Assembly (NCBI RefSeq): GCF_022012305.1
Contig: NZ_JAKLTM010000001.1
Location: 62,001 to 126,000 of the forward strand
DNA: 64,000 nucleotides
Direction of reading: 5' to 3'
Source of the DNA: Ramlibacter paludis
GTDB lineage: Bacteria > Pseudomonadota > Gammaproteobacteria > Burkholderiales > Burkholderiaceae_C
This document shows, piece after piece, positions 27,594 through 35,527 of the stretch. Position 1 is the first letter of the stretch. Every line of letters starts with the position of its first letter. The position numbers and the translations under genes were made by a program. Below the pieces are notes generated by a model that did not search any database, had not been told where the DNA came from, and was given only the letters and a program-made list of their open reading frames with translations.

Positions 27594-29579
27594 TCAAAAA
27601 TGGATGCCCCGCATCATCTGCTGCAAAGCCACCGCTTCCGCCGACAACTGCGGCTTCGCGCCCTTGTCTCCCTTGGCTGCCGACGAGTCCGGGAACATGC
27701 GGAAGCTGGTGTTCATCGCCACCTGCGCGACACGCGGAACCAAGGCGTGCAACAGCTGGCCGGTGATGCCCAGGCGGGTGGCGATGCGCACCGGTTTGGC
27801 GATGCAGGCCTCGGCGATCATGTCGGCCGCTTCTTCCGGCGCCAGGGTGGGCACGTTGTTGTAGATCTTGGTGGGCGCGATCATGGGCGTGCGCACCAGC
27901 GGCATGTTGATCGTCGTGAAGGTGATGCCCTGGTCCTGGAATTCGCTGGCGGCGCAGCGCGTCCAGGCATCCAGCGCCGCCTTGGAGGCGACGTAGGCGG
28001 AGAAGCGCGGCGCATTGGTCAGCACGCCGATCGAGCTGATGTTGACCACGTGGCCCCGCCGCCTGGCCACCATGCCGGGCAGCAGCCCCATGGTCACGCG
28101 CAGGCAGCCGAAGTAATTCAGCTGCATCGTGCGCTCGTAGTCGTGGAAGCGGTCGTAGCTCGCCTCGATGGCGCGGCGGATCGAGCGGCCGGCGTTGTTG
28201 ATCAGGAAGTCGACGCCGCCATGCTGCTCCACCAGCAGCTGCACGAAACGGTCGCAGTCCGCCATGTCGGCGAGGTCGGCCGGGTAGGCGACGAACTCGT
28301 AGCCTTTGGCCTTCGCTTCCGCGCAGGCCTCGTCGAGCTTGTCCTGGTCGCGCCCGCAGATGATGGTGGTGGCGCCGGCCTCGGCGAACTTGTGCGCGGC
28401 GGCCAGCCCGATGCCCGAAGAACCGCCGGTCACCAGCACCACCTTGCCGCCCACCGTGCCGCGCAGGGTGCGGTCGATGTGCAGGTCGGGGTCCAGGTGG
28501 CGCTCCCAGTAGTCCCACAGGCGCCAGGCGTAGTCCTTCAGGTTGGGGCAGGCGATGCCGGACCCCTTGAGGCGGGCCTCGGCCTCGCGGCTGTCGAAGC
28601 GGGTCGGGTAGTTGACGAAGGTGAGGATGTCCTCGGGCAGGCCCAGGTCGTTCATCACCGCGGCGCGGATGCGCCGCACCGGCGCCACCGCCATCAGCCC
28701 CTTCTTCACGCTCTTCGGGATGAATCCCAGCAGCGCCGCGTTGATGAACAGGTTCATGCGCGGCGCGTGGGCCGCGCGGCTGAAGATGTCCAGCACGTCG
28801 CCCACGCGGTAGCCCATCGGGTCGACCAGGTGGAAGGCCTTGCCGGCGATCCCATCCTGGTGCGCGATGTGGTCCAGCGCGTCGACCACGTAGTCGACCG
28901 GCACGATGTTGATGCGCCCGCCCTCCAGCCCGATGGCCGGCATCCAGGGCGGCAGCAGCTGGCGCATGCGCTGGATCAGCTTGAAGAAGTAGTACGGCCC
29001 GTCGACCTTGTCCATCTCGCCAGTGCGGCTGTCGCCCACCACCATCGCCGGGCGGTAGACCGTCCAGGGCAGCTTCGCCTCCTGCCGCACGATCTTCTCG
29101 CTCTCGTGCTTGGTCATGAAGTACGGGTGGTCGACGTTCTCGGCCTCCTCGAACATGTCCTCGCGGAACACGCCTTCGTACAGCCCGGCCGCGGCGATCG
29201 ACGACACGTGGTGGAAATGCCCCGCGTCGATGGCCCGGGCGAAGTCGACCGTGTTGCGCGTGCCGGCCACGTTCACCTCGACCTGGCTTTCCTCGTCGGC
29301 CGCCAGGTCGTAGACCGCGGCGAGGTGGAAGAAGTGGCCGACCTGGCCCTTGAGCTTCTTCACTTCGTCGGCGGCCACGCCCAGCTTCTTCGCCGTGAGG
29401 TCGCCGAACACGGGAATGGCGCGCGCCGCGCCCACGCCCCAGAAGGCGCGCAGTTCCGCCACCTTGTCCTCGCTTTGCGGCCGCAGCAGGAAGTGGACGA
29501 CGGCGCCCTTGCGTTCCAGCAGCTTGCGGACCAAGCGCTTGCCGATGAACCCGGTCGCGCCGGTGACGAAGTAGTGCAT
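27594..29579 (-). CDS. Two-domain fatty acyl-CoA reductase (alcohol-forming, Marinobacter Maqu_2220-like)
   Basis: 661 residues, the same length as the Marinobacter alcohol-forming reductase as I recall it, and alike along its whole length. Residues 1 to about 370 are a male-sterility/NAD_binding_4 domain (FVTGATGFIGKRLV, FHHVSSIAAAGL, Tyr153/Lys157 in YFMTKHESEK). From about 377 a second SDR domain runs (LVTGGSSGIG near 384, YVASKAALDAW with Tyr near 529). INIVPVDYVVDALDHIAHQ, TIMQLNYFG-like and MAPTKIYNNVPTL-like stretches are shared. Known members reduce acyl-CoA or acyl-ACP with NADPH to the fatty alcohol via the aldehyde. The ATG at 29579 is preceded by AAGGAGG. It is divergent from a phasin gene. 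Confidence 0.88.
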   Translation of the reverse strand: MHYFVTGATGFIGKRLVRKLLERKGAVVHFLLRPQSEDKVAELRAFWGVGAARAIPVFGDLTAKKLGVAADEVKKLKGQVGHFFHLAAVYDLAADEESQVEVNVAGTRNTVDFARAIDAGHFHHVSSIAAAGLYEGVFREDMFEEAENVDHPYFMTKHESEKIVRQEAKLPWTVYRPAMVVGDSRTGEMDKVDGPYYFFKLIQRMRQLLPPWMPAIGLEGGRINIVPVDYVVDALDHIAHQDGIAGKAFHLVDPMGYRVGDVLDIFSRAAHAPRMNLFINAALLGFIPKSVKKGLMAVAPVRRIRAAVMNDLGLPEDILTFVNYPTRFDSREAEARLKGSGIACPNLKDYAWRLWDYWERHLDPDLHIDRTLRGTVGGKVVLVTGGSSGIGLAAAHKFAEAGATTIICGRDQDKLDEACAEAKAKGYEFVAYPADLADMADCDRFVQLLVEQHGGVDFLINNAGRSIRRAIEASYDRFHDYERTMQLNYFGCLRVTMGLLPGMVARRRGHVVNISSIGVLTNAPRFSAYVASKAALDAWTRCAASEFQDQGITFTTINMPLVRTPMIAPTKIYNNVPTLAPEEAADMIAEACIAKPVRIATRLGITGQLLHALVPRVAQVAMNTSFRMFPDSSAAKGDKGAKPQLSAEAVALQQMMRGIHF

Positions 29580-29673
29580 GGCAGCCTCCTTGGCCGGCCA
29601 TTCTAGGAGGAGGCACCTAAACGGCCACGCCGCCGCCGCGTTAAATTCAAGCCAGACTGACCAGGAGACCGCC

Positions 29674-30198
29674 ATGGTGAAGAAGATCCACAAGACGTCC
29701 GGCGACGAGGCCGCCGCTGCCGGCCCCTCGTCCGCCCAGCTCGCCAGCACCGTGCGCGAGTCGGCGCAGCAGATCTGGCTGGCCGGCCTGGGCGCCTTTT
29801 CCAAGGCGCAGGAGGAAGGCGGCAAGGTGTTCGAGGCGCTGGTGAAGGAAGGCGTGGGCCTGCAGCGCAAGACGCAGGCGGCCGCCGAAGGCAAATTGAG
29901 CGAGGCCACCACCCGGATGTCGGCGATGGCCACCGATCTCTCCTCCAAGGCCACCGGCCAGTGGGACAAGCTGGAGAACATCTTCGAGGACCGCGTGGCG
30001 CGCGCGCTCAAGAGCCTGGGCGTGCCCACGGCCAAGGACGTCGCCGCGCTGGCCGCCCGGGTCGAGGAGCTCAATCGCAATGTCGCCCGGATGAACGGCG
30101 GGGCGGCCAGTCCGGCGCGCCGCGTGGCGAAGAAGGCGCCGGCCGGCAAGGCCGCGGCCAAGGCGCCGCGCAAGACCGCGCGCAAGGCCGCGGAATAG
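29674..30198 (+). CDS. Phasin family granule-associated protein
   Basis: 174 residues. The central SAQQIWLAGLGAFSKAQEEGGKVFEALVKEG region is the PhaI/PhaF-type phasin domain that coats polyhydroxyalkanoate granules. A helical stretch (ATDLSSKATGQWDKLE, then VAALAARVEELN) follows, and the C-terminus is Ala/Lys/Pro-rich and histone-like (KKAPAGKAAAKAPRKTARK) as in PhaF, which also binds DNA. The ATG at 29674 has GGAG upstream. Its partner genes here are a patatin, a PhaD-like regulator and lipid genes. It could coat wax or triacylglycerol droplets as well as PHA; that is inference. Confidence 0.9.
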   Translation: MVKKIHKTSGDEAAAAGPSSAQLASTVRESAQQIWLAGLGAFSKAQEEGGKVFEALVKEGVGLQRKTQAAAEGKLSEATTRMSAMATDLSSKATGQWDKLENIFEDRVARALKSLGVPTAKDVAALAARVEELNRNVARMNGGAASPARRVAKKAPAGKAAAKAPRKTARKAAE

Positions 30199-30217
30199 AC
30201 GGAGCCAGCGAGGTGAC

Positions 30218-30235
30218 GGGCGCCGGCCGGCGCCC
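30218..30235. repeat. Perfect 18-bp GC palindrome between phasin and patatin genes
   Basis: GGGCGCCGGCCGGCGCCC is a perfect self-complementary sequence 20 bp after the phasin stop and 15 bp before the patatin start. It has no T-run, so it is a weak terminator or mRNA-end stabiliser candidate at best. Confidence 0.5.
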
Positions 30236-30249
30236 TACACTCGCAACGC

Positions 30250-31410
30250 ATGAGGAAGACCCGCGCGGCTCCCCGCATCGCCCTGGCCCTGGCCGGCGGC
30301 GGCCCGCTCGCCGCCGTCTACGAGATCGGCGCGCTGTGCGCGCTGGAAGAGGCCGTCGACGGCCTCGACTGCACCCGGCTGCAGCACTACGTGGGCGTCT
30401 CCGCCGGCGGCTTCATCGCGGCATCGCTCGCCAACGGCCTGTCGCCGCGCGCCCTGTGCGCCGCCTTCGTCGAGGACGGCGGCGGCGAGGCGGCGGAAGC
30501 CTTCGATCCGGCCTGGCTGATGGTGCCCGCGTACGCCGAGTTCGCGCGGCGCGCCCTGCGGCTGCCCCTGCTGGCCGCCTCCGCGCTGGCCGGCCCATGG
30601 CGCTGGGCCGCGCTGCTGGCCGAATTCGGTCCGGCCATCCCCACCGGCCTGTTTGCCAACGAGGAAATCCACCGCCGGCTCGCCCGCGTCTTCAGCCAGG
30701 GCGGCCGCAGCAACGACTTCCGCCAGCTGCGCGCGCGCCTGAGCCTGGTCGCCACCGACCTGGATAGCGGCGACGCCGTCGCCCTGGGCGGCAAGGGCTG
30801 GGACCACGTCCCCATTTCGCGGGCCGTGCAGGCGACGGCCGCCCTGCCCGGCCTGTTCCCCCCGGTCGACATCGACGGCCATTCCTTCGTCGACGGCGCC
30901 CTGAAGAAGACGCTGCACGCCTCGGTGGCGCTCGAGGAAGGCACCGACCTGCTGCTTTGCCTGAACCCGCTGGCGCCCTACCGCGGCACGGCGCGCATCG
31001 CCGAGGGCGGCCTGCCCGCGGTGCTGGGACAGACCTTGCGCGCCCTGATCCACTCGCGGCTCGAGGCCGCGATGCGGAACTACGCGCGGGCCTATCCGGG
31101 CACCGACATCGTCCTGCTGGAACCCGAGCCCGACGACGCCCGCGTGCACCTCGCCAGCGCCTTCAGCTACCGGCGGCGGCGCGAGCTGGCCGAGCACGCG
31201 TACCGGCAGACCCGTGCGCAGCTGCTGGCGCGCCACGGCCAGCTGGCGCCGATGTTCGCGCGCCATGGGCTGGTGCTGCGGGCGGACCTGCTGGCGGACA
31301 CAAGCCGCAGCCTGATCGCGCAGGCGCCCCCACGCCACCGCCTCGGGCGCACGCTGGCCGACCTGGGGCAGGCCCTGGACAGCATCGACCGCCGCCTGCG
31401 CCCGGCCTGA
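30250..31410 (+). CDS. Patatin-like phospholipase/acyl hydrolase
   Basis: 386 residues. The oxyanion loop LALAGGGPLAAVYEIGAL, the nucleophile elbow GVSAGG with Ser51, and the catalytic Asp215 in VDGALK form the Ser-Asp dyad of patatins. ATAALPGLFPPVDIDG is a conserved patatin segment. It has no signal peptide, so it is cytoplasmic or granule-associated. It lies between the phasin and the PhaD-like regulator (2-bp gap) and may hydrolyse membrane or storage lipids; PHA depolymerase activity is a less likely alternative. Confidence 0.87.
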   Translation: MRKTRAAPRIALALAGGGPLAAVYEIGALCALEEAVDGLDCTRLQHYVGVSAGGFIAASLANGLSPRALCAAFVEDGGGEAAEAFDPAWLMVPAYAEFARRALRLPLLAASALAGPWRWAALLAEFGPAIPTGLFANEEIHRRLARVFSQGGRSNDFRQLRARLSLVATDLDSGDAVALGGKGWDHVPISRAVQATAALPGLFPPVDIDGHSFVDGALKKTLHASVALEEGTDLLLCLNPLAPYRGTARIAEGGLPAVLGQTLRALIHSRLEAAMRNYARAYPGTDIVLLEPEPDDARVHLASAFSYRRRRELAEHAYRQTRAQLLARHGQLAPMFARHGLVLRADLLADTSRSLIAQAPPRHRLGRTLADLGQALDSIDRRLRPA

Positions 31411-31412
31411 GC

Positions 31413-32072
31413 ATGGCCAAGAAAGCCCCGCGCCGCACGGCCGAACGCATCCTCGAGGTCACGCTGGACCTGTTCAACCGCTTCGGCGAACCCAACGTTT
31501 CCACCACCTTGATCTCGGCCGAGCTGAACATCAGCCCCGGCAACCTCTACTACCACTACCCGGCCAAGGACGAGCTGATCAACTCCCTGTTCGACCGCTA
31601 CGAGCGTGCGCTGGGGGAGTTGCTGGCGGCCGCGGGCGACGTCCGCGACGTCGAGGACGCCTGGTTCTTCCTGCACACGCTGTTCGAGCTGATCTGGCAG
31701 TACCGCTTCCTCTACCGCGACCTGAACGACCTGCTGTCCAAGAACCGGCTGCTCGAAACGCATTTCCAGCACGTGCTGAAGAACAAGACCAAGGCCGTGC
31801 GTGCGCTGCTCGATGGCATGAGCCGTTCGGGCGCGGTGCGCATCGACACGCGTGAAGCCGAACCGATGGCCACCAGCATGGTGGTCGTGCTGACCTACTG
31901 GCTGAGTTACGAGTACGTGCGCGACCCGCGCCATGCCCTGGAGCCGGGCAGCGCGCAGCAGGCCTTGCTGCGCGGCGCACACCACGTGCTTCATCTGCTG
32001 GTACCCTATCTGGAACCGGCGCAGCGCCAGCACTTGCTGCAACTGGCGGGCGCGTACAGCGGGAGCCCCTAG
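31413..32072 (+). CDS. TetR-family regulator, PhaD-like
   Basis: 219 residues. The N-terminal HTH region RILEVTLDLFNRFGEPNVST followed by ISPGNLYYHYPAKDELI closely resembles PhaD, the TetR-type activator of the Pseudomonas PHA cluster. The C-terminal ligand domain has WFFLHTLFELIWQYRFLYRDLNDLL, as in PhaD. PhaD responds to an acyl-CoA-type fatty-acid metabolite, so sensing of acyl chains is likely here. The ATG at 31413 is 2 bp after the patatin stop. Targets could include the phasin, reductase and wax synthase genes. Confidence 0.85.
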   Translation: MAKKAPRRTAERILEVTLDLFNRFGEPNVSTTLISAELNISPGNLYYHYPAKDELINSLFDRYERALGELLAAAGDVRDVEDAWFFLHTLFELIWQYRFLYRDLNDLLSKNRLLETHFQHVLKNKTKAVRALLDGMSRSGAVRIDTREAEPMATSMVVVLTYWLSYEYVRDPRHALEPGSAQQALLRGAHHVLHLLVPYLEPAQRQHLLQLAGAYSGSP

Positions 32073-32109
32073 CGCCGGGACCATCGGTCCGCAACCGGAG
32101 ACAAGCCGA

Positions 32110-32883
32110 ATGGCCAAGTGGACGGCCTTCCCGCACCTGGGCGAATTCCAGTACGACGCCGCCGCGCTGCGCCGGAACTGGAGCCGCCTGCACGCGGGCG
32201 ACGCCGAGCCGCTGCCCACGGACCCGGCCGCCCTCGACGCCTGGGTTTTCTTCCACAACGGCGAGTTCTTCCAGGCGATGGAAGCCGGGCTGAAGGCCGG
32301 GCCGAGCGGACTGACGGCGGCCAACAAGGCGGCCTGCATCTACGCCAACTACCTCGAGAAGAAGGAAAAGACGCGGCTCGACCTCTTCCTCGAAGCCGCG
32401 CAGCGGGCCGAGGCGCAGGCCGCCGCCGAGCCTTCCAACCCCAATGCCTGGTACTGGCAGGCCTATGCGCTGGGCCGCTACAGCCAGGGCATCAGCGTCG
32501 CCAAGGCGCTGGCGCAAGGCCTGGGCAGCAAGGTCAAGGATGCGCTGGAGCACGCCATCGCCCTGCAGCCGCGCCACGCCGATGCGCACATCGCGCTGGG
32601 CGCCTTCCATGCGGAGGTGATCGACAAGGTGGGCACGCTGATCGGCGGCATGACCTACGGCGCCAAGAAGGAAGCGGGGCTGAAGATGTTCCAGCAGGCC
32701 CTGGCGATTCATCCCAACTCCCCGATCGCGCTGATCGAATATGCCAACGGCCTGGTGATGCTCGAGGGCGACAAGCGCATGAAGGAGGCCACGCGGCTCT
32801 ACGAGCAGGCGGCGGCGCTGGCACCCGCCGACGCCATGGAGCGGCTGGACGTGGAGCTCGCGCGCGCCGAACTCGCGGAGTGA
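32110..32883 (+). CDS. TPR-like helical repeat protein of unknown function
   Basis: 257 residues. No signal peptide or membrane helix. Helical repeats resembling tetratricopeptides are visible: AWYWQAYALGRYSQGI, then ALEHAIALQPRHADAHIALGAFHAEVI, then GLKMFQQALAIHPNSPIALIEYANGL, then ATRLYEQAAALAPADAMERL. The N-terminal part (FPHLGEFQYDAAALRRNWSRLH) is not recognised. The ATG at 32110 has GGAGA upstream. It sits between PhaD-like and hemerythrin-like genes; a scaffold or assembly role at storage granules is possible but unproven. Confidence 0.75.
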   Translation: MAKWTAFPHLGEFQYDAAALRRNWSRLHAGDAEPLPTDPAALDAWVFFHNGEFFQAMEAGLKAGPSGLTAANKAACIYANYLEKKEKTRLDLFLEAAQRAEAQAAAEPSNPNAWYWQAYALGRYSQGISVAKALAQGLGSKVKDALEHAIALQPRHADAHIALGAFHAEVIDKVGTLIGGMTYGAKKEAGLKMFQQALAIHPNSPIALIEYANGLVMLEGDKRMKEATRLYEQAAALAPADAMERLDVELARAELAE

Positions 32884-32946
32884 GGACGCGCGGATGAGCC
32901 TGGGGCCTACAGGCTCCCCGCCTGGGGCCGGGAAGAATCGCGTCCC

Positions 32947-33414
32947 ATGAACATCTTCGAAGCCCTTCGCCTGAGCCACGACACCCAGCGCGCGCTGGCC
33001 ACCCAGCTGCTGCAGACGCAGGGCGATTCGCCGGACCGCAATCGCCTGTTCCGCGAACTCAAGCACGAGCTGGCGGCCCACGCAGCGGCCGAGGAGCGCT
33101 GCTTCTACACGCCGCTGATCGGCTTCGACTCCACCATGGCGCAGGCCCGCCACGGCATGGCCGAACACCACGAGATGGATGAACTGGTGGACGAGCTGAA
33201 CAAGATGGAGATGAGCTCGCCGGGCTGGCTGCCGCACTTCCACAAGCTGCGCGACAAGGTCTTCCACCACCTGGAAGACGAGGAGCATGCGATTTTCCAG
33301 CTGGCCGGCAAGGTCCTGGGCGAACGCGAGAAGACGCAGCTGGCGAAGGATTACGAAGCGGAGTTCGCGACCTTCCGCCTCGGCGAGATGCCGATCAACT
33401 CCGCCGAGAGCTGA
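32947..33414 (+). CDS. Hemerythrin-like HHE domain protein
   Basis: 155 residues of four-helix-bundle type. Metal-ligand candidates are His in LRLSHDTQ, HELAAHAAAEE with its Glu, MAEHHEMDEL, and FHHLEDEEHAIF, giving the His/Glu set of non-haem di-iron hemerythrins. Such proteins bind oxygen or NO, sense iron or handle oxidative stress. It starts at ATG 32947 and ends 1 bp before the stop of the convergent wax synthase gene. Whether it relates to the lipid genes is unknown. Confidence 0.85.
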   Translation: MNIFEALRLSHDTQRALATQLLQTQGDSPDRNRLFRELKHELAAHAAAEERCFYTPLIGFDSTMAQARHGMAEHHEMDELVDELNKMEMSSPGWLPHFHKLRDKVFHHLEDEEHAIFQLAGKVLGEREKTQLAKDYEAEFATFRLGEMPINSAES

Positions 33415-33415
33415 T

Positions 33416-34849
33416 TCACTCGCCCCAGGGCAGCATCAGGGTCAGCCAGGCGAGCCGGTCGAACTCCGGCGCGAATTGGTCGATGATGTCCTGCGGCTGC
33501 GGGCACAGCGCGGTATCGGTGATGACGCCGAACTGCACGCCGCCCCCGTAGCTCAGGATCGACACGCCCAGGCCGATGTCGCCCGACGCCGGCACCCAGA
33601 ACATCGTCTGCTCCAGCGTGGAACCCAGGAAGCGCAGCTTCTCGCGCGGCCCCGGCACGTTGGTCATCACCGCCGTGGTCTTGCGGCCGAACAGCTGCAG
33701 CAGCGCGTCCTGCGCCGGCTTGACCAGCAGGCCGGCGACCGCGAGCAGGGCAAAGGCCAGCAAGGGCTGCGTGCTGCCCTTGAGCGCCTGCATGCGCCGG
33801 CGCACTTCGTAGAGGCGCTCCACCGGATTGGCGATCCCCACCGGCAGCACCAGCGGCACCAGCCCGAAGCGGTTGCCCAGCTTGTGCGCCTGTTCCAGCG
33901 GCCGCAGGTTCACCGGGATCATGGCGCGGATCTCGACACCTTCAGCGGCATCGCCCTGGGCCCGCAGGTACTGCCCGATGGCGCCGGCAACGCAGGACAG
34001 CAGCACGTCGTTGATCGAGCATTGCAATGCCTTGCCGACCGCCCGCACTTCGTCCAGCGGCAGCGGCGGGCACCAGGCCACGCGCTTGGCGTTGCCCGGC
34101 CTGCCTTTCAATCGCGTCGGCGAGTCGTCCGGCATCAGCGCCATGGCCGCGGCGTCGCCCAGCACCTGGTAGGCGAGCCGCGCCACCTCCAGCGAACCGG
34201 CCATGCCTTGCTTCGGATCGAGCAGCAGGTGCAGCGAGCGCGCCGCGCCCTCGCCGGCGGAGTCCAGCGCCTTCAGGGCGACCTCGGTGAACGGCTTGAC
34301 CAGCGTCTCGGCGAACCAGCCTTGCGCGCCTTCCGGCGCTTCCTGGCGCACGCGGCGGGACGGCGCGGCGCCGCCATCGACCAGCGACATGGTCACGGCG
34401 ATCAAGGCAATGCCGTCGGCGATGCAATGGTGGATGCGCACCACCAGCGCGCTGCCGCCTTCGTAGTCCTCGACCAGGTGCATCTGCCACAGCGGCCGGC
34501 TGCGATCCAGCGGCTGCATCGCCAGCTCGCCGATGCGCCGCTGCAGCGCCGCCTGCGCGCCGCCGGCGCGTACCTTGGGCAGCCGCTCGCGCACCACGTG
34601 CTCGGTGATGTCGACGTCGTGGTCGACCCAGCGCGCGCCGGTGGCGTCTTCCTCGACACGCTGGCGAAAGCGCGCGTAGGGCAGCAGCCGCTCCTGCATC
34701 CGCGCGCAGAGGTCGGCGTAGCGGATGGCGGGACGCAGCGTCCAGACGCCGATGATCATCATCAGGTTCGCGGCCGAGTCCATGCGCAGCCAGGCGGTGT
34801 CCACCCGGGACATGCGCTCGCTGCGGCCGGCGCGCTGGCGCTGCTTCAT
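33416..34849 (-). CDS. Wax ester synthase/diacylglycerol acyltransferase (WS/DGAT)
   Basis: 477 residues. The condensing-type active site is intact: His140-His141-Cys-Ile-Ala-Asp145-Gly146 in RIHHCIADGIA, the family HHxxxDG. The N-terminal VDTAWLRMD segment, the PLDRSRPLWQMHLVED motif and the C-terminal VTNVPGP and GLGVSILSYGG segments complete the WS/DGAT pattern. The enzyme joins acyl-CoA to a fatty alcohol (wax ester) or diacylglycerol. The ATG at 34849 is chosen because GGAG precedes it by 6 nt; the open frame goes 51 nt further. It lies 3.8 kb from the acyl-CoA reductase that would supply alcohol, and is divergent from an acyl-CoA-binding protein. Confidence 0.92.
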   Translation of the reverse strand: MKQRQRAGRSERMSRVDTAWLRMDSAANLMMIIGVWTLRPAIRYADLCARMQERLLPYARFRQRVEEDATGARWVDHDVDITEHVVRERLPKVRAGGAQAALQRRIGELAMQPLDRSRPLWQMHLVEDYEGGSALVVRIHHCIADGIALIAVTMSLVDGGAAPSRRVRQEAPEGAQGWFAETLVKPFTEVALKALDSAGEGAARSLHLLLDPKQGMAGSLEVARLAYQVLGDAAAMALMPDDSPTRLKGRPGNAKRVAWCPPLPLDEVRAVGKALQCSINDVLLSCVAGAIGQYLRAQGDAAEGVEIRAMIPVNLRPLEQAHKLGNRFGLVPLVLPVGIANPVERLYEVRRRMQALKGSTQPLLAFALLAVAGLLVKPAQDALLQLFGRKTTAVMTNVPGPREKLRFLGSTLEQTMFWVPASGDIGLGVSILSYGGGVQFGVITDTALCPQPQDIIDQFAPEFDRLAWLTLMLPWGE

Positions 34850-34920
34850 GCGTGCTCCTCGTCGTTGTTTTTGGGGGGCGTCCCTATAAGATACGGCCAA
34901 TCACTCCCAGGAGCACGCAT
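34848..34920. promoter_or_regulatory. Mirror-symmetric divergent leader with perfect 12-bp inverted repeat
   Basis: ATGCGTGCTCCT at 34848-34859 and AGGAGCACGCAT at 34909-34920 are exact reverse complements. Each carries the ribosome site of the gene reading outward, WS/DGAT on the left and acyl-CoA-binding protein on the right. Between them TATAAGAT at 34885-34892 could be a -10 box for the rightward gene. The symmetry could be a site for a dimeric regulator or a translation-control element shared by the two genes. Confidence 0.5.
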
Positions 34921-34924
34921 TCCC

Positions 34925-35179
34925 ATGGCCGATCTGCAAGCCGACTTCGACGCCGCCGTCGCCAATTCCAAGAAACTGGCCACGCGCCCGGACAACACCA
35001 CCCTGCTGAAGATCTACGGCCTGTACAAACAGGCCACCAGCGGCGACGTCACCGAGAAGAAGCCCGGCTTCGGCGACATGGTCGGCCGCGCCAAGTGGGA
35101 TGCCTGGAACGGCCTGAAAGGCACCAGCAGCGACGACGCCAAGCGGCAGTACGTCGAGCTGATCCAGTCGCTCAGCTGA
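34925..35179 (+). CDS. Acyl-CoA-binding protein (ACBP)
   Basis: 84 residues, the size of the four-helix ACBP fold. LQADFDAAVANSKKL, LLKIYGLYKQATSGDV, KPGFGDMVGRAKWDAWNGLKG and the C-terminal QYVELIQSL are the family signature, including the Tyr, Lys and Trp that hold the acyl-CoA. It buffers cytosolic acyl-CoA and presents it to enzymes. ATG 34925; AGGAG lies about 11 nt upstream. Divergent from WS/DGAT, it would supply the substrate pool used by that enzyme and by the acyl-CoA reductase. Confidence 0.94.
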   Translation: MADLQADFDAAVANSKKLATRPDNTTLLKIYGLYKQATSGDVTEKKPGFGDMVGRAKWDAWNGLKGTSSDDAKRQYVELIQSLS

Positions 35180-35527
35180 TCACTTCTTCCCGGCCTTGTG
35201 CTTCTTGAGGCCGTGCTCGAAGGCCTTGAGCGGCTCCTTTTCCGCCAGCAGCCGGTCCAGGTTCTTGACGATCTCGTCCTCGATGCGGCTGCGGAACATG
35301 CCGAGCAGCAGGCCCAGCTGGGCGTCCAGGGTGAAGTGGTCCTTGGTCACCTTCAGCGTGCCGCTGGCGCCGGGGCGTTCGAAGCGCACCACGTCCGAAG
35401 TCTTGCCCTCCTCGTAGGTGCACTCCATCTCGGCCTGCTCCTCGGCCACCTCGGCCCAGCGGAAGGCCAGCTTGCGCGCCTGCGCCAGGCCCAGGGTGTG
35501 GGTCCGCACGATATGGATGTCAGCCAC
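35180..35527 (-). CDS. Putative polyhydroxyalkanoic acid system family protein
   Basis: 115 residues matching the small PHA-granule-region family: ADIHIVRTHTLGLAQARKLA, MECTYEEGKTSDVVRF, SGTLKVTKDHFTLDAQLGLL, then RIEDEIVKNLDRLL and a Lys-rich end. Members are found near PHA or phasin genes but have no proven reaction. The GTG start at 35527 matches the family start and overlaps the preceding aminopeptidase gene by 8 bp. It is convergent with ACBP, with no gap between the stops. Confidence 0.85.
   Translation of the reverse strand: MADIHIVRTHTLGLAQARKLAFRWAEVAEEQAEMECTYEEGKTSDVVRFERPGASGTLKVTKDHFTLDAQLGLLLGMFRSRIEDEIVKNLDRLLAEKEPLKAFEHGLKKHKAGKK

Noticed and set aside
27502..29616. Long alternative frame on the minus strand over the acyl-CoA reductase
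   Set aside because: It translates to Arg/Gly/Pro/His-rich sequence without motifs, while the neighbouring frame gives a full-length two-domain reductase.
29579..30278. N-terminal extension of the acyl-CoA reductase frame across the phasin gene
   Set aside because: The family begins at MHYFVTGATGFIG with a strong ribosome site. The extension is antisense to the phasin gene and has no recognisable domain.
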